Source of the DNA: Cyanobium sp. CZS48M
GTDB lineage: Bacteria; Cyanobacteriota; Cyanobacteriia; PCC-6307; Cyanobiaceae
NCBI GenBank assembly: GCA_030373145.1
Contig: JAUCZK010000009.1
Coordinates: 1 to 64,000, forward strand
Direction of reading: 5' to 3'
Length of the DNA stretch: 64,000 bases
Shown here: piece after piece, positions 1 through 8,231 of the stretch
Position numbering within the stretch: the stretch's first letter is position 1
How the letters are laid out: every line of letters begins with the position of its first letter
Notes under the pieces: generated by a model
Databases searched by the model: none
What the model saw: only the letters and a program-made list of their open reading frames with translations
What the model was told of the DNA's origin: nothing
Translations under genes and position numbers: made by a program

Positions 1-43
1 TTCCAGTCTCAGTCTTGGATCTGGACTGATTTTAGCGGGTTTT
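1..43. other. Sequence beyond the abrupt end of the multicopper oxidase
   Basis: This short stretch lies past the stop codon of the truncated oxidase and is visibly richer in A and T than the gene. It could be the edge of an insertion sequence or another rearrangement that cut the gene, but no complete inverted repeat or transposase can be seen because the window ends here. It is noted only as a likely junction. Confidence 0.3.
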
Positions 44-712
44 TCAGGGGTTCCTAAAGGCATACAGATCATTGCGGCCCGCTCCCTTGAGGTCGTAGCC
101 GCCCATCACTAGCACCATCTCATCGGCTGCCGGCCTTGGGGATGGGGGATCCACGATCAGCAGGCCGTAGAGCCCCTTGCTCACATGGCGCGTCACCGGC
201 GCCACATGGCAGTGGTAGGGGAAGAGGCCAAAGGGTTCCGCGTCGAATTCATAGACCGTGCTGCCGCCGCGACGCACCGGTCGGATGCCATCCATGGCCG
301 CGGGGTGGATGCCATGGAAATGAAGACTGTGGGAGGTGCTGTCCTCGTTGCGAAAGCGGACGCGCAGCCGCTCACCGGCCTGGGCCCGCAGGGTGGGACC
401 CGGCACCCGTCCGTTCACGGCCCAGGCCTTGAAGGTCACCGCCTCGTTGAGCTTCAGCAGGGTGGTGCTGGCCGTGAGATCGAACTCCCGCACCCGGCGG
501 CCGTTCTCCATGAGCACACGGCCGCTGTCGAACTCGCGCAACCCCCCGGGCCCCGGCGGTTGAGGAGCGACCTCGTGCCCCAACCCCTCTGGACTTCCAC
601 CCCGCTTCAGCAGCAGCCCCCCCAGGCCCAGAGCCAGGGCAGCGCCGCCCAGCGGCAGAAGCTCACGCCGCCTCCACAGGCGCGTCGGGCCTGAATCCGA
701 TGGGGTGGCCAT
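44..712 (-). CDS. Truncated multicopper oxidase, first cupredoxin domain only
   Basis: The predicted protein has 222 residues from the ATG at 712; another ATG lies at 724. The N-terminus carries a twin-arginine-like RRR followed by a hydrophobic stretch, so export to the periplasm is likely. One type-3 cupredoxin domain is present with the copper motifs HFHGIH (about residues 131-136) and YHCHVAPVTRH with GLYG (about 166-183). Two-domain laccase-like enzymes continue into a second cupredoxin domain after a segment resembling NDLYAF. Here that segment is followed by three residues and a stop. The C-terminal copper ligands are therefore missing, and a complete trinuclear centre cannot form from this chain. 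It is probably a disrupted gene rather than an active oxidase. Confidence 0.75.
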   Translation of the reverse strand: MATPSDSGPTRLWRRRELLPLGGAALALGLGGLLLKRGGSPEGLGHEVAPQPPGPGGLREFDSGRVLMENGRRVREFDLTASTTLLKLNEAVTFKAWAVNGRVPGPTLRAQAGERLRVRFRNEDSTSHSLHFHGIHPAAMDGIRPVRRGGSTVYEFDAEPFGLFPYHCHVAPVTRHVSKGLYGLLIVDPPSPRPAADEMVLVMGGYDLKGAGRNDLYAFRNP

Positions 713-787
713 GGCGGGAAACATCCAGCTCCATCCTCAGCCCGCTGCCACCCCTGGCTGGTGTGACCAATGGCACCCGGCAGGGTC

Positions 788-1813
788 TCAGTTGATCCGC
801 GACCACGCCTGCGTCAGGGCCTCACCCCCCTGGCGGTCGCAGCGGCCGCCCCAGCCCTCGACGATCGTGCAGGTGTTGCGCACCAGGGTGGCCATCAGGC
901 TGAGGGGTCCCTCGGGCCCCATCGCCAGGCCATCGGCGGTCAGTGGCACCGCGGCGATCGGCACGCCACTGAGTTCGCTGATGCGCTGGAGGGTTTTCGC
1001 TGGTGGGATCTGCTCCGCGAACAGGCGGGGGATGGAGCCGGCCTGGAGGGTTTCGATCACCTGCCGGAAGGCGTCGGGGCGCAGGGTCTCGCTGGTGCTG
1101 GTGGCATCCACCAGGGGCAGCTCATCGAGGTCATAGGCCTGAGCCAGGCTGGCAAAGGCGCGGTGGCTGCTGGCCAGGGGAGGCCAGGGCCTGGGGAGGG
1201 CGTTGAACTGGACCCGGTTCCAGGCATCCAGGCGCTCCAGCAGCGCCGCCATGGCTTTGGAGCGCTGCTGGATCCCCTCGGCTGCCGCCGGATCCAGCTG
1301 GCTGAATTGGCCGGCGATCACTGCCGCCATGGCCGCCGCCTGGCGGGGGTTGTGCCAAAGATGGGGATCCTGGCCGCCATGGTGGTGACCGCTGGCGGGA
1401 TCGTGGTCGTGATCGCCTGAGGGGTGCTGGTCTTTGGGCGTGAGCCTGGGTGGCTGGGGCACCGCTTGCTCGGAGACGGCCACCGCCCCCGGCAGGCCCG
1501 CCAGGGCCGGGGTGAGGTCGTAGCCGCTGATCAGCAGCAGCCGGGCGCCGCTGATCTGGGTTTTCTGCTGGGGACTGAGCCTGAACTCGTGGGGATCATC
1601 GCTGGGCTGCAGCAGGCAGCTCACGCTCAGCTTGCCGCCGGCCAGCCGCTGGCTGAGATCGCAGAGCACCCCATCGGCCGCCACCACCTGGGGCGGGCCT
1701 GGGGTTCGGCTGCAGGCCAGCAGGACAAGCCCAAGGCCTGAGCAGACCAGCAGCCTCGCTGCGGGGAGCGGCTGGCGCCGAAGAGCCGGCCAGGAGCCAG
1801 GGGCGGTGGCCAT
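788..1813 (-). CDS. znuA: Zinc ABC transporter substrate-binding lipoprotein ZnuA
   Basis: This is the periplasmic Zn(II)-binding component of a ZnuABC importer (cluster A-I binding protein). The ATG at 1813 gives 341 residues. The N-terminus has a hydrophobic segment ending in a lipobox-like LLACS. A histidine/aspartate-rich loop (DHDHDPASGHHHGGQ) precedes DPHLWHNP, the typical metal-binding region, and a second conserved region includes SSHRAFASLAQAYDL. The reading frame stays open upstream of 1813, but those residues would overlap the operator and lack a signal peptide. The gene is divergent from znuC and shares its control region. Its family and role are clear; zinc rather than manganese is inferred from the His-rich loop and adjacent zur. 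Confidence 0.93.
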   Translation of the reverse strand: MATAPGSWPALRRQPLPAARLLVCSGLGLVLLACSRTPGPPQVVAADGVLCDLSQRLAGGKLSVSCLLQPSDDPHEFRLSPQQKTQISGARLLLISGYDLTPALAGLPGAVAVSEQAVPQPPRLTPKDQHPSGDHDHDPASGHHHGGQDPHLWHNPRQAAAMAAVIAGQFSQLDPAAAEGIQQRSKAMAALLERLDAWNRVQFNALPRPWPPLASSHRAFASLAQAYDLDELPLVDATSTSETLRPDAFRQVIETLQAGSIPRLFAEQIPPAKTLQRISELSGVPIAAVPLTADGLAMGPEGPLSLMATLVRNTCTIVEGWGGRCDRQGGEALTQAWSRIN

Positions 1814-1856
1814 CGGTTCTGGACTGGGGAGCACAGAGCTCAGGCAAGACTTAAGA

Positions 1857-1873
1857 ATGATAACAGTTCTCAT
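1857..1873. promoter_or_regulatory. Zur/Fur-type operator between znuA and znuC
   Basis: The 17-bp sequence ATGATAACAGTTCTCAT is an almost perfect dyad, with only two internal position pairs unpaired. It has the AT-rich TGATAAC/GTTxTCA shape of Fur-family operators. It sits between the divergent starts of znuA and znuC, with a zur gene 0.8 kb away, so it is probably the Zur box repressing both genes when zinc is plentiful. Binding is inferred. Confidence 0.75.
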
Positions 1874-1972
1874 CGCAGGTCCCTGTCGGGCGCTGGCTGT
1901 CGCGGGGCCGGCCGCTGCTGGCCGCCTCGGGTGCCGGTAGGTTGCGACCACGTTGTCCCGCTGCCGCCGCCG

Positions 1973-2668
1973 ATGGCCCTAGAGGCCCGTCATCTCAGCG
2001 TGCGCCGCGGCGAGGGACTGGCCCTGGAGGACATCAGCTTCTGCCTGGAGCCCGGCACCCTCATCGCCCTGGTGGGACCCAATGGCGCCGGCAAGAGCAC
2101 CCTGCTTCAGGCGATCGAAGGCCAGATCCCCCTGCTCTCCGGTGAACTCCTGCTCGATGGCGCCGTGCTCACCCCCCGCCTGGCCCGGCGCCAACTGGCC
2201 CTGATGCCCCAGCGGGGGGAAATTGCCTGGCACTTTCCGATCAGCGTGCGCGAGCTGGTGGGTCTGGGCCGGCTGATGGCGGCACGCCCCGGCTGCTGCG
2301 CCGTTGAGGCGGCCCTGCAGCGGGTGGGAATTGATGCCTTGGCCTCCCGCCGCCTCGATCAACTCTCCGGCGGCCAGCAGCAACGGGCCCTGCTGGCCCG
2401 CCTGCTGGTGCAGCCCGCCTCGGTGCTGCTGCTGGATGAGCCCTGCGCGGCCATTGATCCCCCCTCCCGTACCCAGTTGCTGCAGGTGATGGGCCAGCTG
2501 CGCGATGCCGGCTTCACCCTGCTGGTGAGCAGCCACGACTGGGGCCACGACCTCGATGCCTACGACCGCGTGCTGGTGATCGACCGAAAGCTGCTGGCTG
2601 ATGGCCCCCCGGCCTCAGTGCGTCACTCCCTCGGCGACCTGCGCCTGGGGAACCATTGCTGCGGCTGA
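1973..2668 (+). CDS. znuC: Zinc ABC transporter ATP-binding protein ZnuC
   Basis: This is the cytoplasmic ATPase of the zinc importer. From the ATG at 1973 the product has 231 residues; a GTG at 1931 is also in frame, but the extra residues are unlike the family. Walker A is GPNGAGKST, the signature is [13 protein letters not shown], Walker B is VLLLDEP, and a switch histidine occurs in SSHDWGHD. It is divergent from znuA across the predicted Zur site. The matching permease znuB lies just downstream but is separated from it by the oppositely transcribed zur gene. Confidence 0.93.
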   Translation: MALEARHLSVRRGEGLALEDISFCLEPGTLIALVGPNGAGKSTLLQAIEGQIPLLSGELLLDGAVLTPRLARRQLALMPQRGEIAWHFPISVRELVGLGRLMAARPGCCAVEAALQRVGIDALASRRLDQLSGGQQQRALLARLLVQPASVLLLDEPCAAIDPPSRTQLLQVMGQLRDAGFTLLVSSHDWGHDLDAYDRVLVIDRKLLADGPPASVRHSLGDLRLGNHCCG

Positions 2669-2679
2669 TGCTGGCCTGC

Positions 2680-3093
2680 TCAGACGTCCGACGGGGCGGA
2701 CTGGCGGCAGCGGGAGCAGCGTCCGAAAAATTCCAGGGTGTGGAACAACAGCTCGAAGCCCTGGGCCGCCTCCGGCTGGGGCTGGATGCCATGCATCGGG
2801 CAGTGCTCCAGCGGCAGCGTCAGCCCGCAGGACACGCAGGTGAGGTGATGGGTGTCCCGTTCCCGGGGGGCATAGAGAGCTTCTCCGCTGGGCAGGTGGC
2901 GGCAGCGGGCCAGGCCCAGGCGCTGGAGTTGGCGAAGGTGCCGGTAGACCGTGGCCAGTCCGATCGCCTGGCCGTTGAGACGCAGCCGCTGGTGCAGCTC
3001 CTGGCCGGAGAGTTCCTCGCTGCTTTCGCGCAGCATCGCCAGCACGCTCACCTGTTTGGCATTGAGCTGCTGGCTGGCCACCTCGGAATCCAT
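2680..3093 (-). CDS. zur: Fur-family transcriptional regulator, probably Zur
   Basis: The 137-residue protein has a winged-helix N-terminus (about residues 10-80, including GLATVYRHLRQLQRLGL, the DNA-recognition region) and a C-terminal dimerisation domain. It has two cysteine pairs, CVSC near residue 85 and CSRC near residue 126, forming the structural zinc site, and a THHLTC metal-sensing segment. It lies antisense between znuC and znuB, which strongly suggests it senses zinc rather than iron. It most likely represses the znu genes through the dyad at 1857-1873. Confidence 0.9.
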   Translation of the reverse strand: MDSEVASQQLNAKQVSVLAMLRESSEELSGQELHQRLRLNGQAIGLATVYRHLRQLQRLGLARCRHLPSGEALYAPRERDTHHLTCVSCGLTLPLEHCPMHGIQPQPEAAQGFELLFHTLEFFGRCSRCRQSAPSDV

Positions 3094-3125
3094 CGGTCTC
3101 GGCTCGGGCCCCTGGGCGGGATCCT

Positions 3126-3968
3126 ATGCAGACCGCCCCAGTCCCCTCGCCCTGCAGCAGCCCGATGACCGCCACCTGGTGGATGCTTCCCCTGGCCCTG
3201 GCCCTGCTCAGCGGCCTGCTCTGCCCCCTGGCGGGCACCCTGTTGCTGGTGCAGGGGCGCCTGTTCCAGGCCAATCTGATCTCCCATGCCGTGCTGCCCG
3301 GACTGGCGGTGGCCGTGGCGCTGGGCCTCGACCCAGGCCTGGGTGGGGTGGTGAGCGGGGTGGCCGGTGCCCTGCTGGCGGAGCGCTTCAGCCGGCCTGC
3401 CAGTTCCGGAGGCCGTGGCGATGAGGCGGTGCTGAATACCGTGCTGGCCGGGTTTCTGGGCCTTGGGGTGCTGCTGATTCCGTTGCTGCGCATCCGGGTT
3501 AACCTCGAAGCGGTGCTCTTCGGTGATCTGCTCGCGGCCGGAGCGCCGGATCTGCTGCGCACCGGCCTGGCGCTGCTGGCGGTGCTGGCCCTGCTCGGCT
3601 TCCGCTACCGCCAGCTGGTGTTCCTGGGCGTGGACCCCCTCGGGGCGGCCAGCTCCGGGCTGGCGGTGGGGCGCCTGCGCCTGCTGCTCACCTTCGTGAC
3701 CGCGCTCACGGTGGTGAGCGCCATGACGGCCGTTGGGGTGGTGCTGGTGATCGCCCTGATGGGCGCCCCGGCCCTGCTGGCCCTGGAGGGGGCGATCAGC
3801 CTGCGCCAGGCCCTGCTGCGGGCGGCCCTGATCGGGGCCCTGCTGGCCGGCTGCGGCTTTGTGCTGGCGATCCAGCCGGCCATCAACCTGCCGCCTGGAC
3901 CCCTGATCGGGGTGCTGAGTCTGCTGCTGCTGCCCCTGGTGCTGCACCGGCGAGGTTCAGCCCGGTGA
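3126..3968 (+). CDS. znuB: Zinc ABC transporter permease ZnuB
   Basis: This is the integral membrane subunit of the ABC-3 family, 280 residues from the ATG at 3126; an ATG at 3165 would remove 13 residues. It is strongly hydrophobic, with about eight predicted membrane segments. Family features include QGRLFQANLISHAVLPG near the N-terminus and GVVLVIALMGAPALLA late in the protein. Only 32 bases separate it from the start of the divergent zur gene. Its 3' end overlaps the convergent gene ending at 3957 by 12 bases. Confidence 0.92.
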   Translation: MQTAPVPSPCSSPMTATWWMLPLALALLSGLLCPLAGTLLLVQGRLFQANLISHAVLPGLAVAVALGLDPGLGGVVSGVAGALLAERFSRPASSGGRGDEAVLNTVLAGFLGLGVLLIPLLRIRVNLEAVLFGDLLAAGAPDLLRTGLALLAVLALLGFRYRQLVFLGVDPLGAASSGLAVGRLRLLLTFVTALTVVSAMTAVGVVLVIALMGAPALLALEGAISLRQALLRAALIGALLAGCGFVLAIQPAINLPPGPLIGVLSLLLLPLVLHRRGSAR

Positions 3969-5339
3969 AAGCCAGCTCACCTGCCGCACCGGCCCTTTGA
4001 GCAGGGTCAGCTCCAGGCTGGTGGCATCGATCAGGGCCGCCTGGGGTTCCGCTCGGGAGCTGCCCAGCGCCGGTTCTGAGCCTTGCAGCGGCCGCAGGGC
4101 CAGCAGCAAGCGGTCGGTGGTGGGGTCGTAGCTCAGGCCGGTGCCCGGCTCCAGTTCCCAGCCCTCCAGCCGTTGCCGCCGTTCGCCGCCCCCGCGGCTG
4201 AGGGCCAGCAGGGTCAGCTCGGGCCGCTCGATTCCATCCAGCAGCAGGGCCCAGACCCGCTCGCCTCCTCTGGAGCAGGCACTGGCCAGCAGGGCTTCCG
4301 AACCCAGCCATAGGGTTCTGGGCGCCTGGGCCGGCTCCACCAGCTCCAGGGAGCGGCGGAAGTCGGGCCAGTGGCGGCTGAGCAGGGCCCGGCCCGCCAC
4401 CGGGCAGAAGCTGCTCAGATCCCGGCTGCCAGGCAGCAGCTGGCGGCGCTCTGGAAGTGGCGGCAAGCTCCTCAGCGCCAGACCATCGGCCTCGGGCACC
4501 ACCAGGGCTCCCCCCTGGGGCACCAGGGCAATGGGTCCGCGGGGATCCAGCTCCAGACGGCGACGGCTGCCGTTGCGCTCCCACAGCACCACCTCCTCCT
4601 GGGGGAGCTCGCGGCCCGGGGCCTGGGCAGCCGCCTGCACCAGCAGATCGCCGTTGATGTTGCTGCTGAGATTGGCGAACACGAAGCTCTCGGAACTGAA
4701 GGGCTCCAGCTCCCCGGCCTGGGCTGGTGCCAGTTCGCTGGAGCGTTGGGCCAGGTGCCGGCGCTTCAGATCCAGCTTCCAGACCCGATGCCCCCCCTGC
4801 AGGTCGCGGCTGACCACGCCAAGCCCTGAGCCATCACCGAGGGCCACGGTCTGGGGGATGGCGGGCCATATGGGGGTGAGGGGCACCCAGGCCCCATCGG
4901 CTGTGCGCAGTCGCACCTGTTCGCCTCCGGGCACGGGCACCACGGCCAGCAGGTCGGGGCGGGGATCCCAGAACCAGCGCTGAGGGGGCAGGGCCAGCCC
5001 CCGCTGGTCGCGACCCTCCAGCCGCAACTGCAGGGGCTCTTCGATGCGGGAGCCGACGGCGGGCAGCAGCAGCAGCGGATTGCCCTCCCCCTGGATGCTG
5101 AAGGGCAGAGAGGGTTGCAACTGGCTGTCCGAGGCCACGCTGGACGGCTGCATCGGCCGGCTGAAGCGCAGGCTCAGGGCCGCTGGTCCGGAGCTGGCGC
5201 TGGCTTGGCGCAGCTCCAGCAGGCGTGGGGGCCGGTGCCAGAGCACTTGCTGCTGCAGCAGGGCCACGGCCGCAGCGGCGATCAGCATCAACCTCAGGCG
5301 CTTCTGCCGGCGCCACCAGCGCAGCGGAGACCTGATCAT
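3957..5339 (-). CDS. Membrane-anchored protein with Ig-like domain and possible beta-propeller
   Basis: The ATG at 5339 overlaps the stop of the upstream gene in an ATGA, giving 460 residues. A basic N-terminus followed by one hydrophobic segment (about residues 18-32) suggests a signal anchor, with the rest outside the cytoplasm. Residues about 40-115 (LRFSRPMQPSSV and following) resemble the bacterial Ig-like Big_5 fold. The remainder has repeated short beta-rich segments ending in Leu/Val-rich strands, consistent with a beta-propeller, although no catalytic motif is visible. It is the last gene of a four-gene overlapping block. Function is unknown; an extracytoplasmic partner of the upstream permease pair is a guess. 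Confidence 0.7.
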   Translation of the reverse strand: MIRSPLRWWRRQKRLRLMLIAAAAVALLQQQVLWHRPPRLLELRQASASSGPAALSLRFSRPMQPSSVASDSQLQPSLPFSIQGEGNPLLLLPAVGSRIEEPLQLRLEGRDQRGLALPPQRWFWDPRPDLLAVVPVPGGEQVRLRTADGAWVPLTPIWPAIPQTVALGDGSGLGVVSRDLQGGHRVWKLDLKRRHLAQRSSELAPAQAGELEPFSSESFVFANLSSNINGDLLVQAAAQAPGRELPQEEVVLWERNGSRRRLELDPRGPIALVPQGGALVVPEADGLALRSLPPLPERRQLLPGSRDLSSFCPVAGRALLSRHWPDFRRSLELVEPAQAPRTLWLGSEALLASACSRGGERVWALLLDGIERPELTLLALSRGGGERRQRLEGWELEPGTGLSYDPTTDRLLLALRPLQGSEPALGSSRAEPQAALIDATSLELTLLKGPVRQVSWLSPG

Positions 5340-6031
5340 GGCTCCAGCGGCTGGCGGGGCCTGGGGATCGGCTCCACAAGCCTGGCGTCCACCACGCTGC
5401 GCTGGCGCTCGCCCACCGTTTCGCTCACCATCACCCCCTCCAGGCGCAGCCACTGGTCGGCCCGCGGTTGGGGCTGGCCGGCGGGCCAGCGCACCGGCAG
5501 CCCCACCGGCACGGCATCCACCAGGCAGCAGCGCACCAGCAGGCGAGCCAGGTGCGGCTCCTCGCCGGGCATGGGCAGAACGAAACCGCTGATGCGCACC
5601 GGATCTCCCGCGTAGAGCCGGGGATCGGGTTCGGCGCGCAGCAAGCGCACCCAGTCGGTGAGGCTGCGCTGGGCGGGGGGGAGCACGAAGCTCAGGCCTG
5701 GCTCCTCCAGCAGGTTGGCCTGGCGGTTGGCGGCCAGATCGGCGAAGGACGGCCTGGGGGGAAGGGCCAGCACCGCCAGGGCCGCGCCGATGCTCAGCAG
5801 CGACGTCCAGCGGCCGCTGGCGCGGCTGCCGTCGCTCCAGCGGCCGCTGATCTCCACCGCGGCCAGCAGCAGCAGCAGGATCCCGCTGCCCCACACCAAC
5901 GGATGGAACACGGCCCGCAGCAGCAGATCAAGCCGTCCGCTCAGGGCGCTCTGCAGCAGCGCGACGCCCCACAGCGCCAGGGCCAGGGCCTTGAGCCGGC
6001 CAGGGCTCAGAGCAGAAGCAGATTGACCCAT
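5336..6031 (-). CDS. TIGR03943 family putative permease subunit (YcgQ-like)
   Basis: The protein has 231 residues from the ATG at 6031. Two hydrophobic segments occupy roughly residues 14-60, followed by a long soluble C-terminal domain. That domain includes YAGDPVRISGFVLP and LVRCCLVDAVPVGLPV, which are characteristic of this family. TIGR03943 proteins are typically encoded beside DUF318/YraQ permeases, as here; the two overlap by 25 bases. The substrate of the pair has not been defined biochemically as far as can be judged from family knowledge. Location beside the znu/zur cluster hints at metal homeostasis, but no Zur-like dyad was found upstream of this block. Confidence 0.8.
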   Translation of the reverse strand: MGQSASALSPGRLKALALALWGVALLQSALSGRLDLLLRAVFHPLVWGSGILLLLLAAVEISGRWSDGSRASGRWTSLLSIGAALAVLALPPRPSFADLAANRQANLLEEPGLSFVLPPAQRSLTDWVRLLRAEPDPRLYAGDPVRISGFVLPMPGEEPHLARLLVRCCLVDAVPVGLPVRWPAGQPQPRADQWLRLEGVMVSETVGERQRSVVDARLVEPIPRPRQPLEP

Positions 6032-7002
6032 TGACCGATCAGCAACACCACCAGGGACGCTGCCCCTGCCGTGAGCAGGATGGCGCGGGGCCGCAGCAGG
6101 ATGCCGAACAGCCCCACCAGCTTGAGGTCCATCACCGGCCCCAGCAGCAGGAAGGCCAGCACCGCCCCGGGGGTGACCTGGGCGGCGAAACCCAGGGCCA
6201 AAAAGGCATCCACGCTGGAGCACACCGACACCACCAGGCTGAGCAGCATCAGGCTCAGGATCGACAGGGTGGGGGTGCCGCCCACGGCGATCAGCCACTG
6301 GCGCGGCACCACGGTCTGCACCAGCGCGGCGATCGCGCACCCCATCACCAGCAGCAGGGCCAGCTCCAGAAACTCACTGCCGCCGTGGGAGAGCACCTGG
6401 CCCAGGGGGGGACGGCGGCTGGATCCGCCCAGGGCGGGGACGGCAGCGCCGGCCGGCACTCCGATCAGGCCACTGCGCCGCTCCAGCAGTGTCACCTCCC
6501 CCAGGGGCTGGCTCAGCCGTCGCTCCTCCAGCAGGGCCGGCTGCAGCAGTTCGCGCTCGGGCAGAAGCCGCAGCAGCGTGGCCAGGCAGACCGCGATCAA
6601 CAGAGCCCCCAGGGGCCGTGCCGCCAGCAGCCAGGGCTGATCGGGAAAGGCGGCCCAGGTGCTGGCCAGCACGATCGGATTGAGCACCGGCGCCGCGAAC
6701 AGAAAGCCCAGGGCAGTGGCGATCGGGGCTCCCTTCACCAGCAGATGCCGGGCCATGGGCACGTTGCCGCACTCACAGGCGGGCAGGGCAAAGCCCAGGG
6801 CGGCGCCGCTCAGGGGTCCCAGCAGCGGGTGGGCGGGCAGGTCCCGCACCCATTTCCCCCCGGGGCTGATCCAGCGGGCGAGGGTCGAGAGGGCCACCCC
6901 GATCAGGAGAAAAGGCATTGCCTCCACCAGCAGGGCCTGAAACAGGGCCCAGGTGGTGGCCAGCCGCTCCACCGCAATCACGGCCGTCCCTGGGCAAACC
7001 AC
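6007..7002 (-). CDS. Permease of the YraQ/DUF318 family
   Basis: This multi-pass membrane protein has 331 residues from a GTG at 7002; later in-frame starts are possible because the start overlaps the upstream gene by 25 bases. It has two half-repeats of hydrophobic helices. The signature motif CECGNVPMARHLLVKG (about residues 75-90) is followed by FAAPVLNPIVLASTW, and the second half has CSSVDAFLALGF. These motifs define the permease partner of TIGR03943 proteins. Transported substrate is unknown; the conserved cysteines could handle a metal ion. Confidence 0.85.
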   Translation of the reverse strand: MVCPGTAVIAVERLATTWALFQALLVEAMPFLLIGVALSTLARWISPGGKWVRDLPAHPLLGPLSGAALGFALPACECGNVPMARHLLVKGAPIATALGFLFAAPVLNPIVLASTWAAFPDQPWLLAARPLGALLIAVCLATLLRLLPERELLQPALLEERRLSQPLGEVTLLERRSGLIGVPAGAAVPALGGSSRRPPLGQVLSHGGSEFLELALLLVMGCAIAALVQTVVPRQWLIAVGGTPTLSILSLMLLSLVVSVCSSVDAFLALGFAAQVTPGAVLAFLLLGPVMDLKLVGLFGILLRPRAILLTAGAASLVVLLIGQWVNLLLL

Positions 7003-7445
7003 TCGGGGGAGGCCTCGTAGCAGGCGGCGTTGCGCTCGTTCTCGCGCGCCTCCACTTTCCAGCAGCAGCTGCGGCCGGAGTCGCGCTCGCGCAGCAGCTC
7101 GTTGGCCCAGCCCCAGACCAGCTCGGCGCTGCTCTCCATGCCCACGTTGGCCATCACACGCAGATCCAGAGCCCCCAGATCATGCAAGTTGTGCCACTGC
7201 TCCAGCAGTGGGTCATCGGCGTTGACCAGAAAGGTGTGATCAAACTGCCCGGCCAGTTGGGCCTCCAGCGCCTTGAGGCCTGAGAAATCCACCACGAATC
7301 CGTTGGCATCCAGCTCTCTGGCCCGGAACCAGCAGGTGAAGCTGCGGCTGTAGCCGTGCACGAAGCGGCAATGGCCCCGGTGCCGCCACTGGCGGTGGCA
7401 GCAGGGGTAACCGCTGAACTGTTTCGAGCAGGTGAACTGGGCCAT
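6978..7445 (-). CDS. 6-carboxytetrahydropterin synthase-like protein (QueD/PTPS family)
   Basis: From the ATG at 7445 the protein has 155 residues; an upstream in-frame start at 7472 is possible. It belongs to the 6-pyruvoyl-tetrahydropterin synthase superfamily, with the N-terminal CHRQW, the [13 protein letters not shown] core and the VVDFSGLK and [12 protein letters not shown] segments. In standard QueD the metal site reads LHGHNY; here the second histidine position is tyrosine (VHGYSR), so the canonical three-histidine zinc site appears altered. A role in queuosine-type deazapurine synthesis is possible, but this divergent subgroup may do something else. It heads the block with the YraQ/TIGR03943 permease pair. 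Confidence 0.75.
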   Translation of the reverse strand: MAQFTCSKQFSGYPCCHRQWRHRGHCRFVHGYSRSFTCWFRARELDANGFVVDFSGLKALEAQLAGQFDHTFLVNADDPLLEQWHNLHDLGALDLRVMANVGMESSAELVWGWANELLRERDSGRSCCWKVEARENERNAACYEASPEWFAQGRP

Positions 7446-7487
7446 CGCTGGGATGGGAGAGAATCGCATCAACCGGACTCCCCTTCC

Positions 7488-8186
7488 TTGGAGGCATCAT
7501 TTCAGCCCCCCAGCTCGATCGGGGCCGACCCCGCCGCCTGGCTGGATCAGCTGCGCTTCGATGGGGCCGGTCTGATCCCCGCCATCGCCCAGGACTGGCT
7601 CGATGGGGCGGTGCTGATGCTGGCCTGGATGAACCGGGAGTCGATCCAGCAGACCCTGGCCACGGGCGAGGTGCACTACTGGAGCCGCTCCAGGGCCGAG
7701 CTCTGGCACAAGGGCGCCACCAGCGGCCATCTGCAGCGGCTCAGGGGGCTCCGCTACGACTGCGACAGCGATGTGCTGCTGCTGACCGTGGAGCAGGTGG
7801 GTGATGTGGCCTGCCACACGGGTACCCGCAGCTGCTTCTTCACCGCTGCTCCGCCCCAGGCGATCGTCACGCCAGAGCTGGCCGATCCACCGGCCGATGC
7901 CTGCACCGAGCTGGCGCGGCAGATCAAGGATCGCCGCGATCATCCCGTGGAAGGGAGTTACACCAACCGTCTGCTGGAGGGAGGTGACAACCGCATCCTC
8001 AAAAAGATCGGTGAGGAGAGTGCCGAGTTCGTGATGGCCTGCAAGGACGACGAGGCCGATGGCATCGCCGGGGAGGCGGCCGATCTGATCTTTCACCTCC
8101 AGGTGGCCCTGGCCCAGCACGGGGTCGAGTGGCGCCGGGTGCTGGAGGTGCTGGCCGCCCGCCGTGGCGCTCCTCGCCGGAGTTGA
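7488..8186 (+). CDS. hisI: Bifunctional phosphoribosyl-AMP cyclohydrolase / phosphoribosyl-ATP pyrophosphatase HisIE
   Basis: This enzyme catalyses steps 2 and 3 of histidine synthesis in the cytoplasm. The HisI domain (about residues 15-125) carries [10 protein letters not shown], the metal motif YDCDSDVLL and [12 protein letters not shown]. The HisE domain (about 135-225) carries [19 protein letters not shown] and [10 protein letters not shown]. The frame is open further upstream to 7356 but would run through the start region of the divergent queD-like gene. The TTG at 7488 fits the family's short N-terminus; there is no ATG in the right place. Start confidence is moderate, identity is high. 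Confidence 0.9.
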   Translation: MEASFQPPSSIGADPAAWLDQLRFDGAGLIPAIAQDWLDGAVLMLAWMNRESIQQTLATGEVHYWSRSRAELWHKGATSGHLQRLRGLRYDCDSDVLLLTVEQVGDVACHTGTRSCFFTAAPPQAIVTPELADPPADACTELARQIKDRRDHPVEGSYTNRLLEGGDNRILKKIGEESAEFVMACKDDEADGIAGEAADLIFHLQVALAQHGVEWRRVLEVLAARRGAPRRS

Positions 8187-8231
8187 GGAGTTGAGGCCGC
8201 GAATAGGGTCGGAGAACTTGAGCCAGGCCCC

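Noticed and set aside
185-694. Long frame on the plus strand inside the multicopper oxidase
   Set aside because: It is antisense to the gene, has Pro/Gln/Arg-rich composition from GC bias and no family resemblance.
3048-3947. Gln-rich 299-codon minus-strand frame over znuB
   Set aside because: It is the shadow of the znuB coding frame; the composition is typical of antisense GC-rich DNA.
6031-7020. 330-codon plus-strand frame over the YraQ permease
   Set aside because: Gln/His/Gly-rich translation with no domain; the opposite strand has clear permease motifs.
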